This document shows positions 35,423-45,193 of a stretch of DNA of 64,000 bases, piece after piece; the stretch's first letter is position 1; each line of letters begins with the position of its first letter. The position numbers and the translations under genes were made by a program. This DNA comes from Afipia sp. 64-13 (lineage in GTDB: Bacteria > Pseudomonadota > Alphaproteobacteria > Rhizobiales > Xanthobacteraceae), in NCBI GenBank assembly GCA_001897755.1, contig MKUJ01000013.1, forward strand, positions 89,586-153,585, written 5' to 3'. The notes beneath the pieces are model-generated. The model had not been told where the DNA came from and did not search any database. It saw only the letters and a program-made list of their open reading frames with translations.

Positions 35423-35602
35423 ATGGACATGATGAGTATCGTAAGCAGCATGATGGCCATGCAGGCGGCCAACACCCAGCAGCAGATCGCCACCAGCGTC
35501 ATGAAGCAGAATATCGATTCCGAGAAATCGGTCCTGCAATTGCTGCAGCCGGCCGCCAACAACGCGCCCGGCGTCGGCGGCAGCCTCGACATCTCGGTCT
35601 GA
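35423..35602 (+). CDS. YjfB-family putative motility protein
   Basis: 59 residues, Met/Gln-rich, with MQAANTQQQIATSVMKQNID followed by SVLQLLQP and a glycine-rich end. This fits the YjfB family tentatively called motility proteins; the helix resembles small flagellar or chemotaxis-associated peptides. No flagellar genes are near. The ATG at 35423 is preferred to one six codons earlier. Confidence 0.7.
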   Translation: MDMMSIVSSMMAMQAANTQQQIATSVMKQNIDSEKSVLQLLQPAANNAPGVGGSLDISV

Positions 35603-35616
35603 TCCCGCCTTCGCGA

Positions 35617-36039
35617 TTACTCGCAGATCACCATCCAGCTCACGCCGAAGCGGTCTTTGACCGTGCCGAAGCGCCTGGCGAAGAAGGTCTTGTCGGGCGG
35701 CATGTCCACCTCTCCGCCCTCGGCCAGCGCGGCGACGATGCGGTCGACGTCAGCCTCGGTCTTGCCGTTGATCGACAACGAGAACCCGCTGAAGCTGGGC
35801 TTGCCTCGCGCAAAGCCGTCCGAGGCCATCACCGTGGTGCCGTCGATCTGGAGCGCCGCATGCATGATCTTGTCCGCAAGCAGCGCCGGATCGATGCCGC
35901 CGCAGTCGCCGGGCTCGGGACCGGCCGGCACGTCCTTGAAGCGCACCATCATGCCGATCTCGGCGCCGAGTGCCTTCTTGTAGAAAGCGAGGGCTTCCTC
36001 GCAGTGACCGTCGAAAAACAGATAGGGGATTACGGGCAT
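35617..36039 (-). CDS. VOC-superfamily (PhnB/glyoxalase-like) protein
   Basis: 140 residues with the PhnB-type pattern: PYLFFDGHCEEALAFYKKALGAE, MHAALQIDGTTVMASD and DRFGVSWMVICE. Members are metal-binding or degenerate glyoxalase folds; substrate unknown. AAAGGAG lies seven bases before the ATG. It is transcribed leftward, behind the DUF1428 gene. Confidence 0.88.
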   Translation of the reverse strand: MPVIPYLFFDGHCEEALAFYKKALGAEIGMMVRFKDVPAGPEPGDCGGIDPALLADKIMHAALQIDGTTVMASDGFARGKPSFSGFSLSINGKTEADVDRIVAALAEGGEVDMPPDKTFFARRFGTVKDRFGVSWMVICE

Positions 36040-36082
36040 TGGCGCTCCTTTGCGAAGCATGGGTGTGTGCTGATGCCGAGGG

Positions 36083-36442
36083 TCAGAGTTTCACCAGCGT
36101 CTCGAACCCGCCATAGATCATCCGCTTGCCGTCGAACGGCATCGATTTCGGATCGCCCATCGCAGCGATGCGCGGGTCCTTCATCACCTTGGCGTTGACG
36201 CGGTCGCGGTGCGCGCGCGATTTGTAGACGATCCAAGAGAACACCACGGTCTCGCCCGGCTTGCGTTTGACGCTGCGCGGAAACGAGGTCCGTTTGCCCA
36301 TCTTGACGTCCTCGGCCACGCATTCGCGATAGTCGAGCGCGCCGTGCTCGCGCCAGACCTTGCCGGCCTTGCGCGCCAGCGCGCGATAGGCGTCCAGATT
36401 CTTCTTCGGCACCGGCACGATGAATCCGTCGACATATTGCAT
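36083..36442 (-). CDS. DUF1428 family protein
   Basis: 119 residues with MQYVDGFIVPVPKKNLDAYR, WREHGALDYRECVAEDV and VVFSWIVYKSRAHRDRVNAKVM, diagnostic of DUF1428, a ferredoxin-like dimeric barrel fold of unknown role. GGGAGG lies six bases before the ATG. The following VOC gene lies 43 bases downstream; both are small and probably co-expressed. Confidence 0.9.
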   Translation of the reverse strand: MQYVDGFIVPVPKKNLDAYRALARKAGKVWREHGALDYRECVAEDVKMGKRTSFPRSVKRKPGETVVFSWIVYKSRAHRDRVNAKVMKDPRIAAMGDPKSMPFDGKRMIYGGFETLVKL

Positions 36443-36535
36443 ATGAGCCTCCCTGTGTTGGCGCGTTGGCGCGCCCAGTGTGGGAGGAAAACGTAGCAAC
36501 CTTGAGGCGGGGAGGAAGAAGCCGGCGCCAGCGGC

Positions 36536-37210
36536 TTATTGTCCGTTGGCGGCCTTGACCAGTTTCACCGCGTCGTCGCTGGCCCATTCGGCGGGGCCGG
36601 CGATGGTCGCGATCTCGCAACCCGCGCCGTCCACCAGCATCGAGGTCGGCATGCCGAGCGCGCGGCCGATGTTCTTCAGATCCTGAAACACCTTGGCTTT
36701 CGGATCGGCGAAATAAGCGAGTTTGGTCAGGTTCGCGTCCTTGAGAAAGGTGCGCGGCTTCTCCAGATCGCGGGTGTCGATATTGATGGCGACGACCTCG
36801 AAATTCGGGCTGCCGAGTTTGGCCTGCAACTCGTCGAGCGCGGGCATTTCCTTGCGGCAGGGCACGCACCAGGTCGCCCACAGATTGACCAGCACGGTGC
36901 GGCCGCGGAAATCGGACAGTTTCTTTGGCTGGCCCTCGGCGTCGGTGAAGGCGAGGTCCGGCACGCGCAGCGGCGCGCTCGCCATGGTTAATGCGGCGAC
37001 CTCGCCCTTGGCGAGCGGCGCGATCTTTTTGGCGAGATCGACCGCCGGGCGGCAGGCCGGATCGCCGGGCGGATTGCGCAGCAGCCCGCCGATCCCGTAT
37101 ACCCCCACGAACCCGATCGCCACGCCGACAACGACGCCGGCAAGCGTCATGGCGACGCGGGAGCGGCGGCGCGGCGTTTCGGCGGATTTGGTCTGGTCGG
37201 GATCAGTCAT
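36536..37210 (-). CDS. tlpA: membrane-anchored thiol:disulfide interchange protein TlpA
   Basis: Periplasmic thioredoxin-like reductant anchored by one N-terminal helix (about 20-43). The active site WCVPC spans 114-118 inside VLVNLWATWCVPCRKEMPAL. Known in Bradyrhizobium to be needed for cytochrome aa3 assembly by keeping copper-site cysteines reduced. 224 residues, and the gene lies back to back with argH exactly as in Bradyrhizobium. Extra cysteines occur near residue 53 and in AGCEIA. Confidence 0.93.
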   Translation of the reverse strand: MTDPDQTKSAETPRRRSRVAMTLAGVVVGVAIGFVGVYGIGGLLRNPPGDPACRPAVDLAKKIAPLAKGEVAALTMASAPLRVPDLAFTDAEGQPKKLSDFRGRTVLVNLWATWCVPCRKEMPALDELQAKLGSPNFEVVAINIDTRDLEKPRTFLKDANLTKLAYFADPKAKVFQDLKNIGRALGMPTSMLVDGAGCEIATIAGPAEWASDDAVKLVKAANGQ

Positions 37211-37266
37211 CGGCGTGTCGTTTAGCGTTGATTTGAGATGAACGGAAGTGGATGGACGGGCAGGTC

Positions 37267-38664
37267 ATGAGCAACAAGATGTGGGGTGGACGCTTCGGTG
37301 AAAGCCCCGATGCGATCATGGAGGAGATCAACGTCTCGATCGACGTCGATCAGCACCTTTATGCCCAGGACATCGCCGCGTCCAAGGCTCACGCGTCCAT
37401 GCTGGCCGCGCAAGGCATCATTACGTCAAACGATGCAAAAAACATCGTCGCGGGTCTAGACACGATTTTGTCAGAAATCAGCAAGGGCGGCTTCACCTTC
37501 AAGCGCGCGCTCGAGGACATTCACATGAATGTCGAGAGCCGCCTCGGCGAGTTGATCGGCCCGGCCGCCGGCCGCCTGCACACCGCGCGCTCGCGCAACG
37601 ATCAGGTCGCGACCGATTTCCGTCTTTATGTGCGCGACACCATCGATCAGACCGACCGGGCGCTGGCCTCGTTCCAGCGCGCGCTGGTCGATCGCGCGCT
37701 GGAACATGCCGACACCGTGATGCCGGGCTTCACGCATCTGCAGACCGCGCAGCCGGTGACGTTCGGCCATCATCTGCTGGCCTATGTCGAAATGGCTTCG
37801 CGCGATCGCGGCCGGTTTGCCGACGCGCGCAAGCGCCTCAATGAAAGCCCGCTCGGCGCGGCCGCGCTCGCCGGCACCTCGTTTCCGATCAACCGCAACG
37901 CGACCGCGACGGCGCTCGGTTTCGACCGGCCGATGGCCAATTCGCTCGATGCGGTGTCGGATCGCGATTTCGTGCTCGAGACCTTGTCGGCGGCGGCGAT
38001 CACGGCGGTGCATCTGTCGCGCTTCGCCGAGGAGATCGTGATCTGGACCTCGCCGCTGGTGGGCCTCGTCAAGCTGTCGGACAAGTTCACCACCGGCTCC
38101 TCGATCATGCCGCAGAAGCGCAATCCGGATGCCGCCGAACTGGTGCGCGCCAAGACCGGCCGCGTGATCGGTGCGCTGAACGCGCTGCTGATCGTGATGA
38201 AGGGCCTGCCGCTCGCCTATCAGAAGGACATGCAGGAAGACAAAGCCGGCGCCATGGAGGCGTTCGCGGCGCTGTCGCTGGCGGTGCGCGCGATGACCGG
38301 CATGGTGCTCGATCTGGAGCCCGACGCGGCGCGGATGAAGGTCGCCGCCGGCGAGGGCTACGCCACCGCGACCGATCTGGCCGACTGGCTGGTGCGGACG
38401 CTGAAGATGCCGTTCCGCGAGGCGCATCACGTCACCGGGCGGATCGTCGCCAAGGCGTCGGAAGATAACCTGCCGCTGCACAAGGTGCCGCTCGCCGCGA
38501 TGCAGGCGATCGAGCCGCGGATCACCGCCGATGCGCTGGATGTGCTGTCGGTGCAGGCCTCGGTGGAGAGCCGTACCTCCTATGGCGGCACCGCGCCGGA
38601 CAATGTGCGCGAACAGGCCAAGGGCTGGTTCAAGCGGCTGGAGAAGGAGGAGGGGGCCGCCTGA
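37267..38664 (+). CDS. argH: argininosuccinate lyase
   Basis: Final step of arginine synthesis: argininosuccinate to arginine and fumarate. The fumarase/lyase signature [12 protein letters not shown] is present, with the [17 protein letters not shown] and [17 protein letters not shown] active-site segments. The ATG at 37267 ([10 protein letters not shown], preceded by GGGCAGG) is preferred over one five codons earlier; this gives 465 residues, the normal length. Divergent from tlpA. Confidence 0.95.
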   Translation: MSNKMWGGRFGESPDAIMEEINVSIDVDQHLYAQDIAASKAHASMLAAQGIITSNDAKNIVAGLDTILSEISKGGFTFKRALEDIHMNVESRLGELIGPAAGRLHTARSRNDQVATDFRLYVRDTIDQTDRALASFQRALVDRALEHADTVMPGFTHLQTAQPVTFGHHLLAYVEMASRDRGRFADARKRLNESPLGAAALAGTSFPINRNATATALGFDRPMANSLDAVSDRDFVLETLSAAAITAVHLSRFAEEIVIWTSPLVGLVKLSDKFTTGSSIMPQKRNPDAAELVRAKTGRVIGALNALLIVMKGLPLAYQKDMQEDKAGAMEAFAALSLAVRAMTGMVLDLEPDAARMKVAAGEGYATATDLADWLVRTLKMPFREAHHVTGRIVAKASEDNLPLHKVPLAAMQAIEPRITADALDVLSVQASVESRTSYGGTAPDNVREQAKGWFKRLEKEEGAA

Positions 38665-38810
38665 AGCGGTCACTCCCCCGGCAAATCGGCCGTTTTCGCG
38701 GCGGGGCGCGCCGTCTGCCCGCGAAAAAGCTTGCGATATTGCCGGCTTACGGGTCTCGCCAGAGCGGGACGTTCTTTGTATGGTGGCGCCGCATTCAGGA
38801 ACTTCGACCC

Positions 38811-39125
38811 GTGAGCCATAACTCCCATTTTCGTCTGTCCCCGAAACTCGCGGCGATCGCGCTGCTGGCCGCGGCCTGCGTGCTCGGCGGTTGTGGCCGG
38901 AAGGGGCCCCTCGATCTGCCGCCGAACGCGGCGGCGCAGCCCGGCCTGCTCGACGCCGAAGGCGAAGTGCCGGCCAATCAGCGAAGTTATGGCCCCGGCG
39001 ATGCGGCGGGGGCCGCGACAGCGCAGGGCAATGTGTTCGGTTCCAGCACGGGACGCCGCGGCACGACGATCACCGCGCCTCCGGGACAGAAAAAGCGCAT
39101 CATCCTCGATCCGATCCTGGATTGA
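38811..39125 (+). CDS. small LptM-like lipoprotein
   Basis: 104 residues. Hydrophobic N-terminus and lipobox LGGC followed directly by GRKGPLDLPP, the hallmark of YifL/LptM, which helps LptD maturation in enterobacteria. The remainder is a Gly/Ala-rich unstructured tail. The GTG at 38811 is inferred as the start from AGGA upstream; the frame is open further back. It always sits before lysA in relatives, only six bases upstream here. Confidence 0.85.
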   Translation: MSHNSHFRLSPKLAAIALLAAACVLGGCGRKGPLDLPPNAAAQPGLLDAEGEVPANQRSYGPGDAAGAATAQGNVFGSSTGRRGTTITAPPGQKKRIILDPILD

Positions 39126-39131
39126 GCCGTC

Positions 39132-40397
39132 ATGCATCACTTCCACTACCGTGACGGTGTGCTTCACGCCGAAGACGTGAATCTGGCCGAGCTTGCCGCG
39201 CGGGTCGGCACGCCGTTCTATTGCTATTCCACCGCGACGCTGGAGCGTCACTACCGCGTCTTCACCGAGGCGTTCACCGGCGTGCCGACGCTGGTGTGCT
39301 ACGCCATGAAGGCGAATTCCAACCAGTCGGTGCTGCGCACGCTGGCGCGGCTCGGCGCCGGGGCCGATGTGGTCTCCGGCGGCGAGCTCAAGCGCGCCCG
39401 CGCCGCCGGCATTCCGCCGGAGCGGATCGTGTTTTCCGGCGTCGGCAAGACCGAAGCCGAACTGCGGCAGGCGGTGACCGAGGACATCCTGTGCCTCAAC
39501 GTCGAGTCGGAGCCCGAGCTCGAACTGCTCTCGCAGGTCGCCTCCGGCATGGGCCGCACCGCCCGCATCTCGCTGCGCGTCAATCCGGACGTCGAGGCTG
39601 GCGGCCACGCCAAGATCTCCACCGGCAAGTCCGAGAACAAGTTCGGCATTCCGCTGAGCCATGCGCGCGAGGTTTATGCGCGGGCGGCCAGGCTGCCGGG
39701 CATCAAGGTCACCGGCATCGACATGCATATCGGCAGCCAGATCACCGATCTGGCGCCGATGGAGGCCGCGTTCCGCATGCTGGTCGATTTCGTGCGCACC
39801 TTGCGCGCGGACGGCCACGACATCGCCCATGTCGATTTCGGCGGCGGTCTCGGCATCCCCTACGAGACCGATCTGCCGGTGCCGCCGGCGCCGGACGCCT
39901 ATGCCGAGGTGGTCAAGCGGGTGACCAAGGGGCTGGACTGCAAGCTGCTGTTCGAGCCCGGCCGCATGATCGTCGGCAATGCCGGAATTCTGGTCAGCCG
40001 CGTCACCTATGTGAAGCACGGCGATGCGCGCGATTTCGTCATCATCGATGCGGCGATGAACGATCTGATCCGCCCGACGCTGTACGAGGCGCATCATGAG
40101 ATCGTGCCGGTGCGCGAGCCTGCGGCCGATACGCCGAGGATGGTGGCCGATGTGGTCGGCCCGGTGTGCGAGAGCGGCGACTATCTCGCGCTCGACCGCA
40201 CGCTGGACCAGCCAGAGCGGGGCGATCTTCTCGCCATCATGTCGTCCGGCGCCTATGGCGCGGTGCAGGCCGGCACCTACAACACCCGCGCGCTGGTGCC
40301 CGAGGTGCTGGTCAAGGGCGACCAATATGCGGTGGTACGCCCGCGCGTCGAGGTCGAGCAACTGATCGCGCTGGATCAGGTCGCGCCCTGGCTGTGA
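39132..40397 (+). CDS. lysA: diaminopimelate decarboxylase
   Basis: PLP enzyme, last step of lysine synthesis from meso-diaminopimelate. The PLP lysine is in CYAMKANSN, with HIGSQI, GGGLGIPY, EPGRMIVGNAG and the conserved C-terminal CESGDYLA and GAYG segments. 421 residues. It follows the lipoprotein gene closely. An 8-base hairpin (GCCTCACG-CCAT-CGTGAGGC) lies 64 bases downstream. Confidence 0.96.
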   Translation: MHHFHYRDGVLHAEDVNLAELAARVGTPFYCYSTATLERHYRVFTEAFTGVPTLVCYAMKANSNQSVLRTLARLGAGADVVSGGELKRARAAGIPPERIVFSGVGKTEAELRQAVTEDILCLNVESEPELELLSQVASGMGRTARISLRVNPDVEAGGHAKISTGKSENKFGIPLSHAREVYARAARLPGIKVTGIDMHIGSQITDLAPMEAAFRMLVDFVRTLRADGHDIAHVDFGGGLGIPYETDLPVPPAPDAYAEVVKRVTKGLDCKLLFEPGRMIVGNAGILVSRVTYVKHGDARDFVIIDAAMNDLIRPTLYEAHHEIVPVREPAADTPRMVADVVGPVCESGDYLALDRTLDQPERGDLLAIMSSGAYGAVQAGTYNTRALVPEVLVKGDQYAVVRPRVEVEQLIALDQVAPWL

Positions 40398-40460
40398 CCT
40401 GATCGCAGGCCGCCGATAGCTGGCCGCGTATTCCCGCAACCTGTTCGGGCCGGGCCGCTC

Positions 40461-40480
40461 GCCTCACGCCATCGTGAGGC
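40461..40480 (+). terminator. hairpin downstream of lysA
   Basis: Perfect 8-base stem GCCTCACG/CGTGAGGC with loop CCAT. No T-run follows, so termination strength is uncertain. The rest of the 187-base gap before the next gene shows nothing else. Confidence 0.45.
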
Positions 40481-40584
40481 TGGAAGCGCGCCGGAACATG
40501 CGCCGGTAGGCCGGGGGAGAACGCCGGCCTCGGGTGCCTCGCTGCCGCCACCGTGCTAGGCTCCATTCGAGTTTGGAGGACAGC

Positions 40585-43119
40585 GTGAGCGGAACCCCAC
40601 CCGATCCGACCCGTGACGTGCCCGAATCCGGGCCGGTCCATCGCGATCTCGCGCAGGCGCTGCAGCGGGCGCGGGCGGCGATCGCCTGGGAGCGGGCATG
40701 GCCTTCGCTGGCGCGGGCGCTGACGCTTGCCGGGCTGTTTCTGGCGCTGTCCTGGGCCGGGCTGTGGATCAACCTGCCGGTCGTCGCGCGCGGTTTCGGC
40801 GTCGCGGTGTTCGCGCTGCTGACGGTCGCGGCGCTGCTGCCGCTGACGCGATTCCGCTGGCCGACCCGTGCCGAAGGCTTGCAGCGGCTCGATCGCAATG
40901 CCGGCATCGCGCATCGCCCCGCCACCGCGATCACCGACACGCAGGCCTCGAAGGATCCGGTGACGCAGGCGCTGTGGCAGGCGCAGCGCGCGCGCACGCT
41001 GGCTTCGCTCAGGCGCATCCGCGCCGGGCTGCCGTCACCCAAATTGTCGCTGCACGACCCGTGGGCGGTGCGGGCGCTGGCGGTGCTCTTGCTGCTGGCG
41101 ACCTTCGTCGCCGCCGGCGAGGACCGCATGGCGCGGGTCGCCGCGGCGTTCGACTGGAACGGCGTGTTCACCGCGACGCCCGTCCGCGTCGATGCCTGGG
41201 TCAATCCGCCGGCTTACACCAATCGCGCGCCGATCATCCTGTCGGCGGCGGACGGCAGGGCGGCGCAGACCGCGGCGGGCGGCGCCATCACGGTGCCGGC
41301 CGGCAGCACGCTGGTCACCCGCGCGAGCGGCAGCAAGCTCGATGTCGCCGTCAGCGGCGGGGTCGTGGAAGCGGCGGCAGAGCCGGCGCCGCAGGGCACC
41401 ACCGAGCGTCATTTCACCATCGCGGGCGATGGCACCGCCAAAATCAAGTCGCCGTCCGGCCAGCCGGAATGGACCTTCAAGGCGATGCCGGATCGCGCGC
41501 CGACCATCGCGCTGGCCAAGGATCCGGAGCGTCAGGCCAAGGGCGCGCTGCTGTTGTCCTATCAGCTTGAGGACGATTACGGCGTCACCCATGCCGAGGC
41601 GCATTTCGCCCCGCGCGGCGAGCCGCAGAAAGACGGCGACGGCGCGTCGGCGCAGCCGCTCTACGATCCGCCCCAGATCACGCTCGGCCTGCCGAACGCG
41701 CGCACCCGCAGCGGCGTCGGCCAGACCGTGAAGGATCTCAGCGAGCATCCGTTCGCGGGCACCGACGTGACGCTGACGCTCGTCGCCAAAGACGAGGCGG
41801 GCAATGAAGGACGCAGCACGCCGTTCGAGATGAAGCTGCCGGAGCGGCTGTTCACCAAGCCGCTCGCGCGGGCGCTGATCGAGCAGCGCCGCGCGCTGGC
41901 GCTCGATGCCAACCGCAAGCCGCTGGTGATGATCGCGCTCGAGGCGCTGTTGATCTCGCCGGCCAATTTCACCCCGGAGACGGGACAATATCTCGGCCTG
42001 CGCAGCGTGGCGCAGCAGCTTGCCCGCGCCGGGTCGCACGAGGCGATGCGCGAGACGGTCGACAGCCTGTGGAATCTCGCGGTGTCGATCGAGGACGGCG
42101 ACATCAGCGATGCGCAGAAGGCGTTGCAGGCGGCGCAGGAGGCGCTCAAGCAGGCGCTGGAGAACGGCGCGAGCGACGAGGAGATCAAGAAGCTCACCGA
42201 CAATCTGCGCGCGGCGCTGGACAATTTCATGCGCCAGCTTGCCGAGCAGCTCCGCAACAATCCGCAGCAGCTTGCGCGGCCGCTCGATCCCAACACCAAG
42301 GTGATGCGCCAGCAGGACCTCAAGAACATGATCGACCGGATGGAGCGGCTGTCGCGGTCCGGCAACAAGGATGCCGCGCGGCAGCTGCTCGACCAGATGC
42401 AGCAGATGATGGAGGGCCTGCAAACGGCGCAGCCGGGGCAGGGCGGCGAGGACGACGACGAGCAGGCGCTGGCCGAGCTCGGCGACATCATTCGCAAGCA
42501 GCAGCAGCTTCGCGACAAGACCTTCCGGCAGGGCCAGGAGTCGCGGCGTGAGCGCAATCGCGGCCAGCCGGGCGATCAGAACGCCATGAACGATCTGCAG
42601 CAGGATCAGCAGGGTCTGCGCGATCGCCTGCAGAAGCTGCTCGAGGATCTGAAGAAGAAAGGCATGATGCCGGGTCAGCAGAGCGAGCCCGGCGACAAGT
42701 CGCAGCAGGGCGGCGGTGGCGGCGACGGCGATCCGCTCGCCGACGCCGATTCGGCGATGGGCGATGCCGACGGCCGGCTCGGACAGGGCCGCCCGGACAG
42801 CGCCGTGGACGCGCAGGGCCGCGCGCTGGAATCGATGCGCAAGGGCGCGCAGAACCTCGCGCAGCAGCAAGGCGATGGCGAGGGCGAGGGAGCCAACAAC
42901 AGGGTCGGGCGTCAGCAGAACACCGGCAACGACAGCGATCCGCTCGGCCGTCCGCTGCGCGGCCGCGAGTACAGCGACGATCTGTCGGTGAAGATTCCGG
43001 GCGAGATCGACGTGCAGCGCGCGCGGCGGATTCTGGAGGAGCTGCGCCGCCGTTTCGCCGATCCGCAGCGCCCGCAGATCGAGCTCGATTACATCGAGCG
43101 CCTGCTCAAGGACTACTGA
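40585..43119 (+). CDS. TIGR02302 (DUF4175) large inner-membrane protein
   Basis: 844 residues. Two or three N-terminal hydrophobic helices (about 45-95) and one near 165-185, an extracytoplasmic beta-rich domain (PVRVDAWVNPPAYTNRAP onward), and from about residue 480 a long Gln/Asp/Lys-rich coiled-coil region (ALKQALENGASDEEIKKL; RMERLSRSGNKDAARQLLDQ) with low-complexity Gly/Gln loops. The family is restricted to alphaproteobacteria and has no assigned function. GGAGG lies before the GTG start; the region further upstream is not supported. The response regulator follows on the opposite strand with six bases overlap. Confidence 0.87.
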   Translation: MSGTPPDPTRDVPESGPVHRDLAQALQRARAAIAWERAWPSLARALTLAGLFLALSWAGLWINLPVVARGFGVAVFALLTVAALLPLTRFRWPTRAEGLQRLDRNAGIAHRPATAITDTQASKDPVTQALWQAQRARTLASLRRIRAGLPSPKLSLHDPWAVRALAVLLLLATFVAAGEDRMARVAAAFDWNGVFTATPVRVDAWVNPPAYTNRAPIILSAADGRAAQTAAGGAITVPAGSTLVTRASGSKLDVAVSGGVVEAAAEPAPQGTTERHFTIAGDGTAKIKSPSGQPEWTFKAMPDRAPTIALAKDPERQAKGALLLSYQLEDDYGVTHAEAHFAPRGEPQKDGDGASAQPLYDPPQITLGLPNARTRSGVGQTVKDLSEHPFAGTDVTLTLVAKDEAGNEGRSTPFEMKLPERLFTKPLARALIEQRRALALDANRKPLVMIALEALLISPANFTPETGQYLGLRSVAQQLARAGSHEAMRETVDSLWNLAVSIEDGDISDAQKALQAAQEALKQALENGASDEEIKKLTDNLRAALDNFMRQLAEQLRNNPQQLARPLDPNTKVMRQQDLKNMIDRMERLSRSGNKDAARQLLDQMQQMMEGLQTAQPGQGGEDDDEQALAELGDIIRKQQQLRDKTFRQGQESRRERNRGQPGDQNAMNDLQQDQQGLRDRLQKLLEDLKKKGMMPGQQSEPGDKSQQGGGGGDGDPLADADSAMGDADGRLGQGRPDSAVDAQGRALESMRKGAQNLAQQQGDGEGEGANNRVGRQQNTGNDSDPLGRPLRGREYSDDLSVKIPGEIDVQRARRILEELRRRFADPQRPQIELDYIERLLKDY

Positions 43120-43493
43120 GCGTCGCTGCTTGAGGCCAGCGCGTCGGCCACCGCGGTGCGGATGTCGGCGATCGAGAACGGCTTGGTGACGACATCGTGG
43201 ACGATGGCGTCGAGCCCGGAGGCGCGTTCGCGCTGGTCGGCGAAACCGGTCATCAGCAAAATCGTCAGGCGCGGATAGTCGCGCGCCACCGCGAGCGCCA
43301 GCGCGATGCCGTCCATCACCGGCATCTTGATGTCGGTCAGCAGCAGGTCGAACGCGCCGGCCGCTTCCACAATGAGGTCCAACGCCTCGGCGCCGTCCTG
43401 CGCGGTGACGATCTCGTGGTCGTCCATGGCGATGGCGCGCGCCACCAGAAGGCGCATCGATTCCTCGTCATCGACGATCAGGACGCGGGCCAT
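43113..43493 (-). CDS. single-domain response regulator
   Basis: 126 residues, one receiver domain and no output: IVDDEE acidic pocket, LLLTDIKMPVMDGIAL with the phospho-accepting aspartate, MTGFA and the KPFS lysine. It could act in a phosphorelay or as an allosteric partner, in the style of CpdR or DivK, but not closely enough to name. The ATG overlaps the stop of the zinc-ribbon gene (ATGA), so the two are translated together. Its 3' end meets the TIGR02302 gene. Confidence 0.9.
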   Translation of the reverse strand: MARVLIVDDEESMRLLVARAIAMDDHEIVTAQDGAEALDLIVEAAGAFDLLLTDIKMPVMDGIALALAVARDYPRLTILLMTGFADQRERASGLDAIVHDVVTKPFSIADIRTAVADALASSSDAQ

Positions 43494-44359
43494 CAGATGC
43501 CTCCGGCGGCGATATCGCGCGGGTGGAAGAAGCGCACCGCGATTTCGCGGCCCTCGGCGGGCGGCGAGGCGAGGCGCGACTTGAACCAGATTTTTTCGCC
43601 CGGATTCAGTTTGGCCTGCTCCAGCACCGAGTTCCAGGCGTAGATTTCGTTGCCCTGCGCGTTGCGCACGATGAAGCGCAGGCGCGGCAGTTCCACGGGC
43701 TTGCGCGCGACATCGTGAATCGCGCCCTCGATCACCAGCACCGGCTTGCCGTTGACGGTTTCTGTGGAGATTCTCATGTCGGCGAAGGCGAGGCCGCGCA
43801 GATTGACCGGCAGCCCGACCAGCTGGAAGAAGCTCGCGGTCTGCGGCATCAGCCGCACCACCTCGGCGCGCCAGAAGATCAGCGCCATGGTCAGCGCCGC
43901 CATCACGCCGCAGGCGATGTTCAGATTGATCGCGGGCAGGCGGACCGGCGGATGCGCCTTGACATAGGCCAGGCTGTCCATCAGCCACGCCGGGCGGACG
44001 AGGCCGCGCAGCAGTTGCGGCAGCTTGCGGCGGCTGTCCGGCGGTTCCTCGCTCGGCCAGTCGCTGCCGGCCTCGTCATTGGCATGCGCGGTTTCACCGG
44101 AGTCCGGCCAGGTCGATGCGATCGACGGGCTTTCAACATGCGGGGTAACGTCCTCGCGCCAGTCGTTATTGGCGGCGGGCGGCTCGTCCCAGCCGTCGCG
44201 GCTGCCCGGCCCGGCATGGGCCGATGCGGCCGCCATTTCCTCGGGCTGGGCCAGCCAGGTTTCATGACAGCGGGCGCAGCGAACCGTCCGTCCCGACGCG
44301 CCGAATTTGGCCGGATCGACGGCATAGGATGTCGTACAATGGGGACAAATGATCTGCAT
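43493..44359 (-). CDS. MJ0042 zinc-ribbon, DUF3426-type membrane protein
   Basis: 288 residues. N-terminal zinc ribbon with CPHC and CARC (residues 5-8 and 28-31) in the MJ0042 arrangement. A disordered acidic linker follows, then a single membrane helix near residues 148-165 and an extracytoplasmic beta-sandwich (DUF3426-like: GKPVLVIEGAIHDVARK, RLRFIVRNAQGNEIY). Function unknown; the family is near ftsEX in many alphaproteobacteria, and here it is divergent from ftsE. Confidence 0.88.
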   Translation of the reverse strand: MQIICPHCTTSYAVDPAKFGASGRTVRCARCHETWLAQPEEMAAASAHAGPGSRDGWDEPPAANNDWREDVTPHVESPSIASTWPDSGETAHANDEAGSDWPSEEPPDSRRKLPQLLRGLVRPAWLMDSLAYVKAHPPVRLPAINLNIACGVMAALTMALIFWRAEVVRLMPQTASFFQLVGLPVNLRGLAFADMRISTETVNGKPVLVIEGAIHDVARKPVELPRLRFIVRNAQGNEIYAWNSVLEQAKLNPGEKIWFKSRLASPPAEGREIAVRFFHPRDIAAGGI

Positions 44360-44509
44360 CGAACGAATCTTCTGGATGTACCGCGGCCAACCCTATCCGG
44401 TGTCCGTTAACGAATCGGAAACCATAACGATCGCAAGAGAATTGCGGGCATTGGATGGCGGGATCGGCCCCGCCCTGCCATGCGCCCGTCTGGCCGAACG
44501 GAGCTGACC

Positions 44510-45169
44510 TTGGTCCGATTCGAAAATGTGGGCCTGCGCTATGGGCTTGGTCCGGAGGTCCTGCGCGATCTGACGTTCCAGATTCCGGCGCATTCCTTCC
44601 AGTTCCTCACCGGCCCCTCCGGCGCGGGCAAGACCTCGCTGCTGCGCATGCTGTTCCTGTCGCTGCGGCCGACCCGCGGGCTGGTCAATCTGTTCGGGCA
44701 GGACGTCTCGCTGCTGAACAAGGACGCCATCGCCGGCCTGCGCTCGCGCATCGGCATCGTGCTGCAGGATTTCCGCCTGCTCGACCACATGACGACCTAC
44801 GAGAACGTCGCGCTGCCGTTCCGCGTCATGGGCCGCAGCGAGTCGAGCTATCGCAAGGAAGTCATCGATCTTCTGAAATGGGTCGGGCTCGGCGAGCGGA
44901 TGGAGGCGCTGCCGCCGATTCTGTCCGGCGGCGAGAAGCAGCGCGCCGCCATTGCCCGCGCCGTGATCGCGCGGCCGCAGCTTCTGCTCGCCGACGAGCC
45001 GACCGGCAACGTCGATCCGACGCTGGCGCGACGCCTGCTCAATCTGTTCATCCAGTTGAACAGGTCCGGCACCGCCGTGATCATCGCCACCCACGACATC
45101 GCCTTGATGGATCAATACGACGCGCGCCGCATGGTGCTGCATGAATCGCGTCTGCACATCTATGAATAG
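44510..45169 (+). CDS. ftsE: cell division ATP-binding protein FtsE
   Basis: ABC ATPase that with FtsX controls peptidoglycan hydrolase activity at the septum. Walker A GPSGAGKT, signature LSGGEKQRAAIARA, Walker B LLLADEPTGNVD and ATHD switch are all present. The TTG at 44510 (MVRFENVGLRYG) with GGAG seven bases upstream gives 219 residues, the standard length and the standard start; an upstream ATG (44480) would add ten unsupported residues. The ftsX gene starts 24 bases after its stop. Confidence 0.93.
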   Translation: MVRFENVGLRYGLGPEVLRDLTFQIPAHSFQFLTGPSGAGKTSLLRMLFLSLRPTRGLVNLFGQDVSLLNKDAIAGLRSRIGIVLQDFRLLDHMTTYENVALPFRVMGRSESSYRKEVIDLLKWVGLGERMEALPPILSGGEKQRAAIARAVIARPQLLLADEPTGNVDPTLARRLLNLFIQLNRSGTAVIIATHDIALMDQYDARRMVLHESRLHIYE

Positions 45170-45193
45170 GACGCCCGCGATGGACGCCGCATC

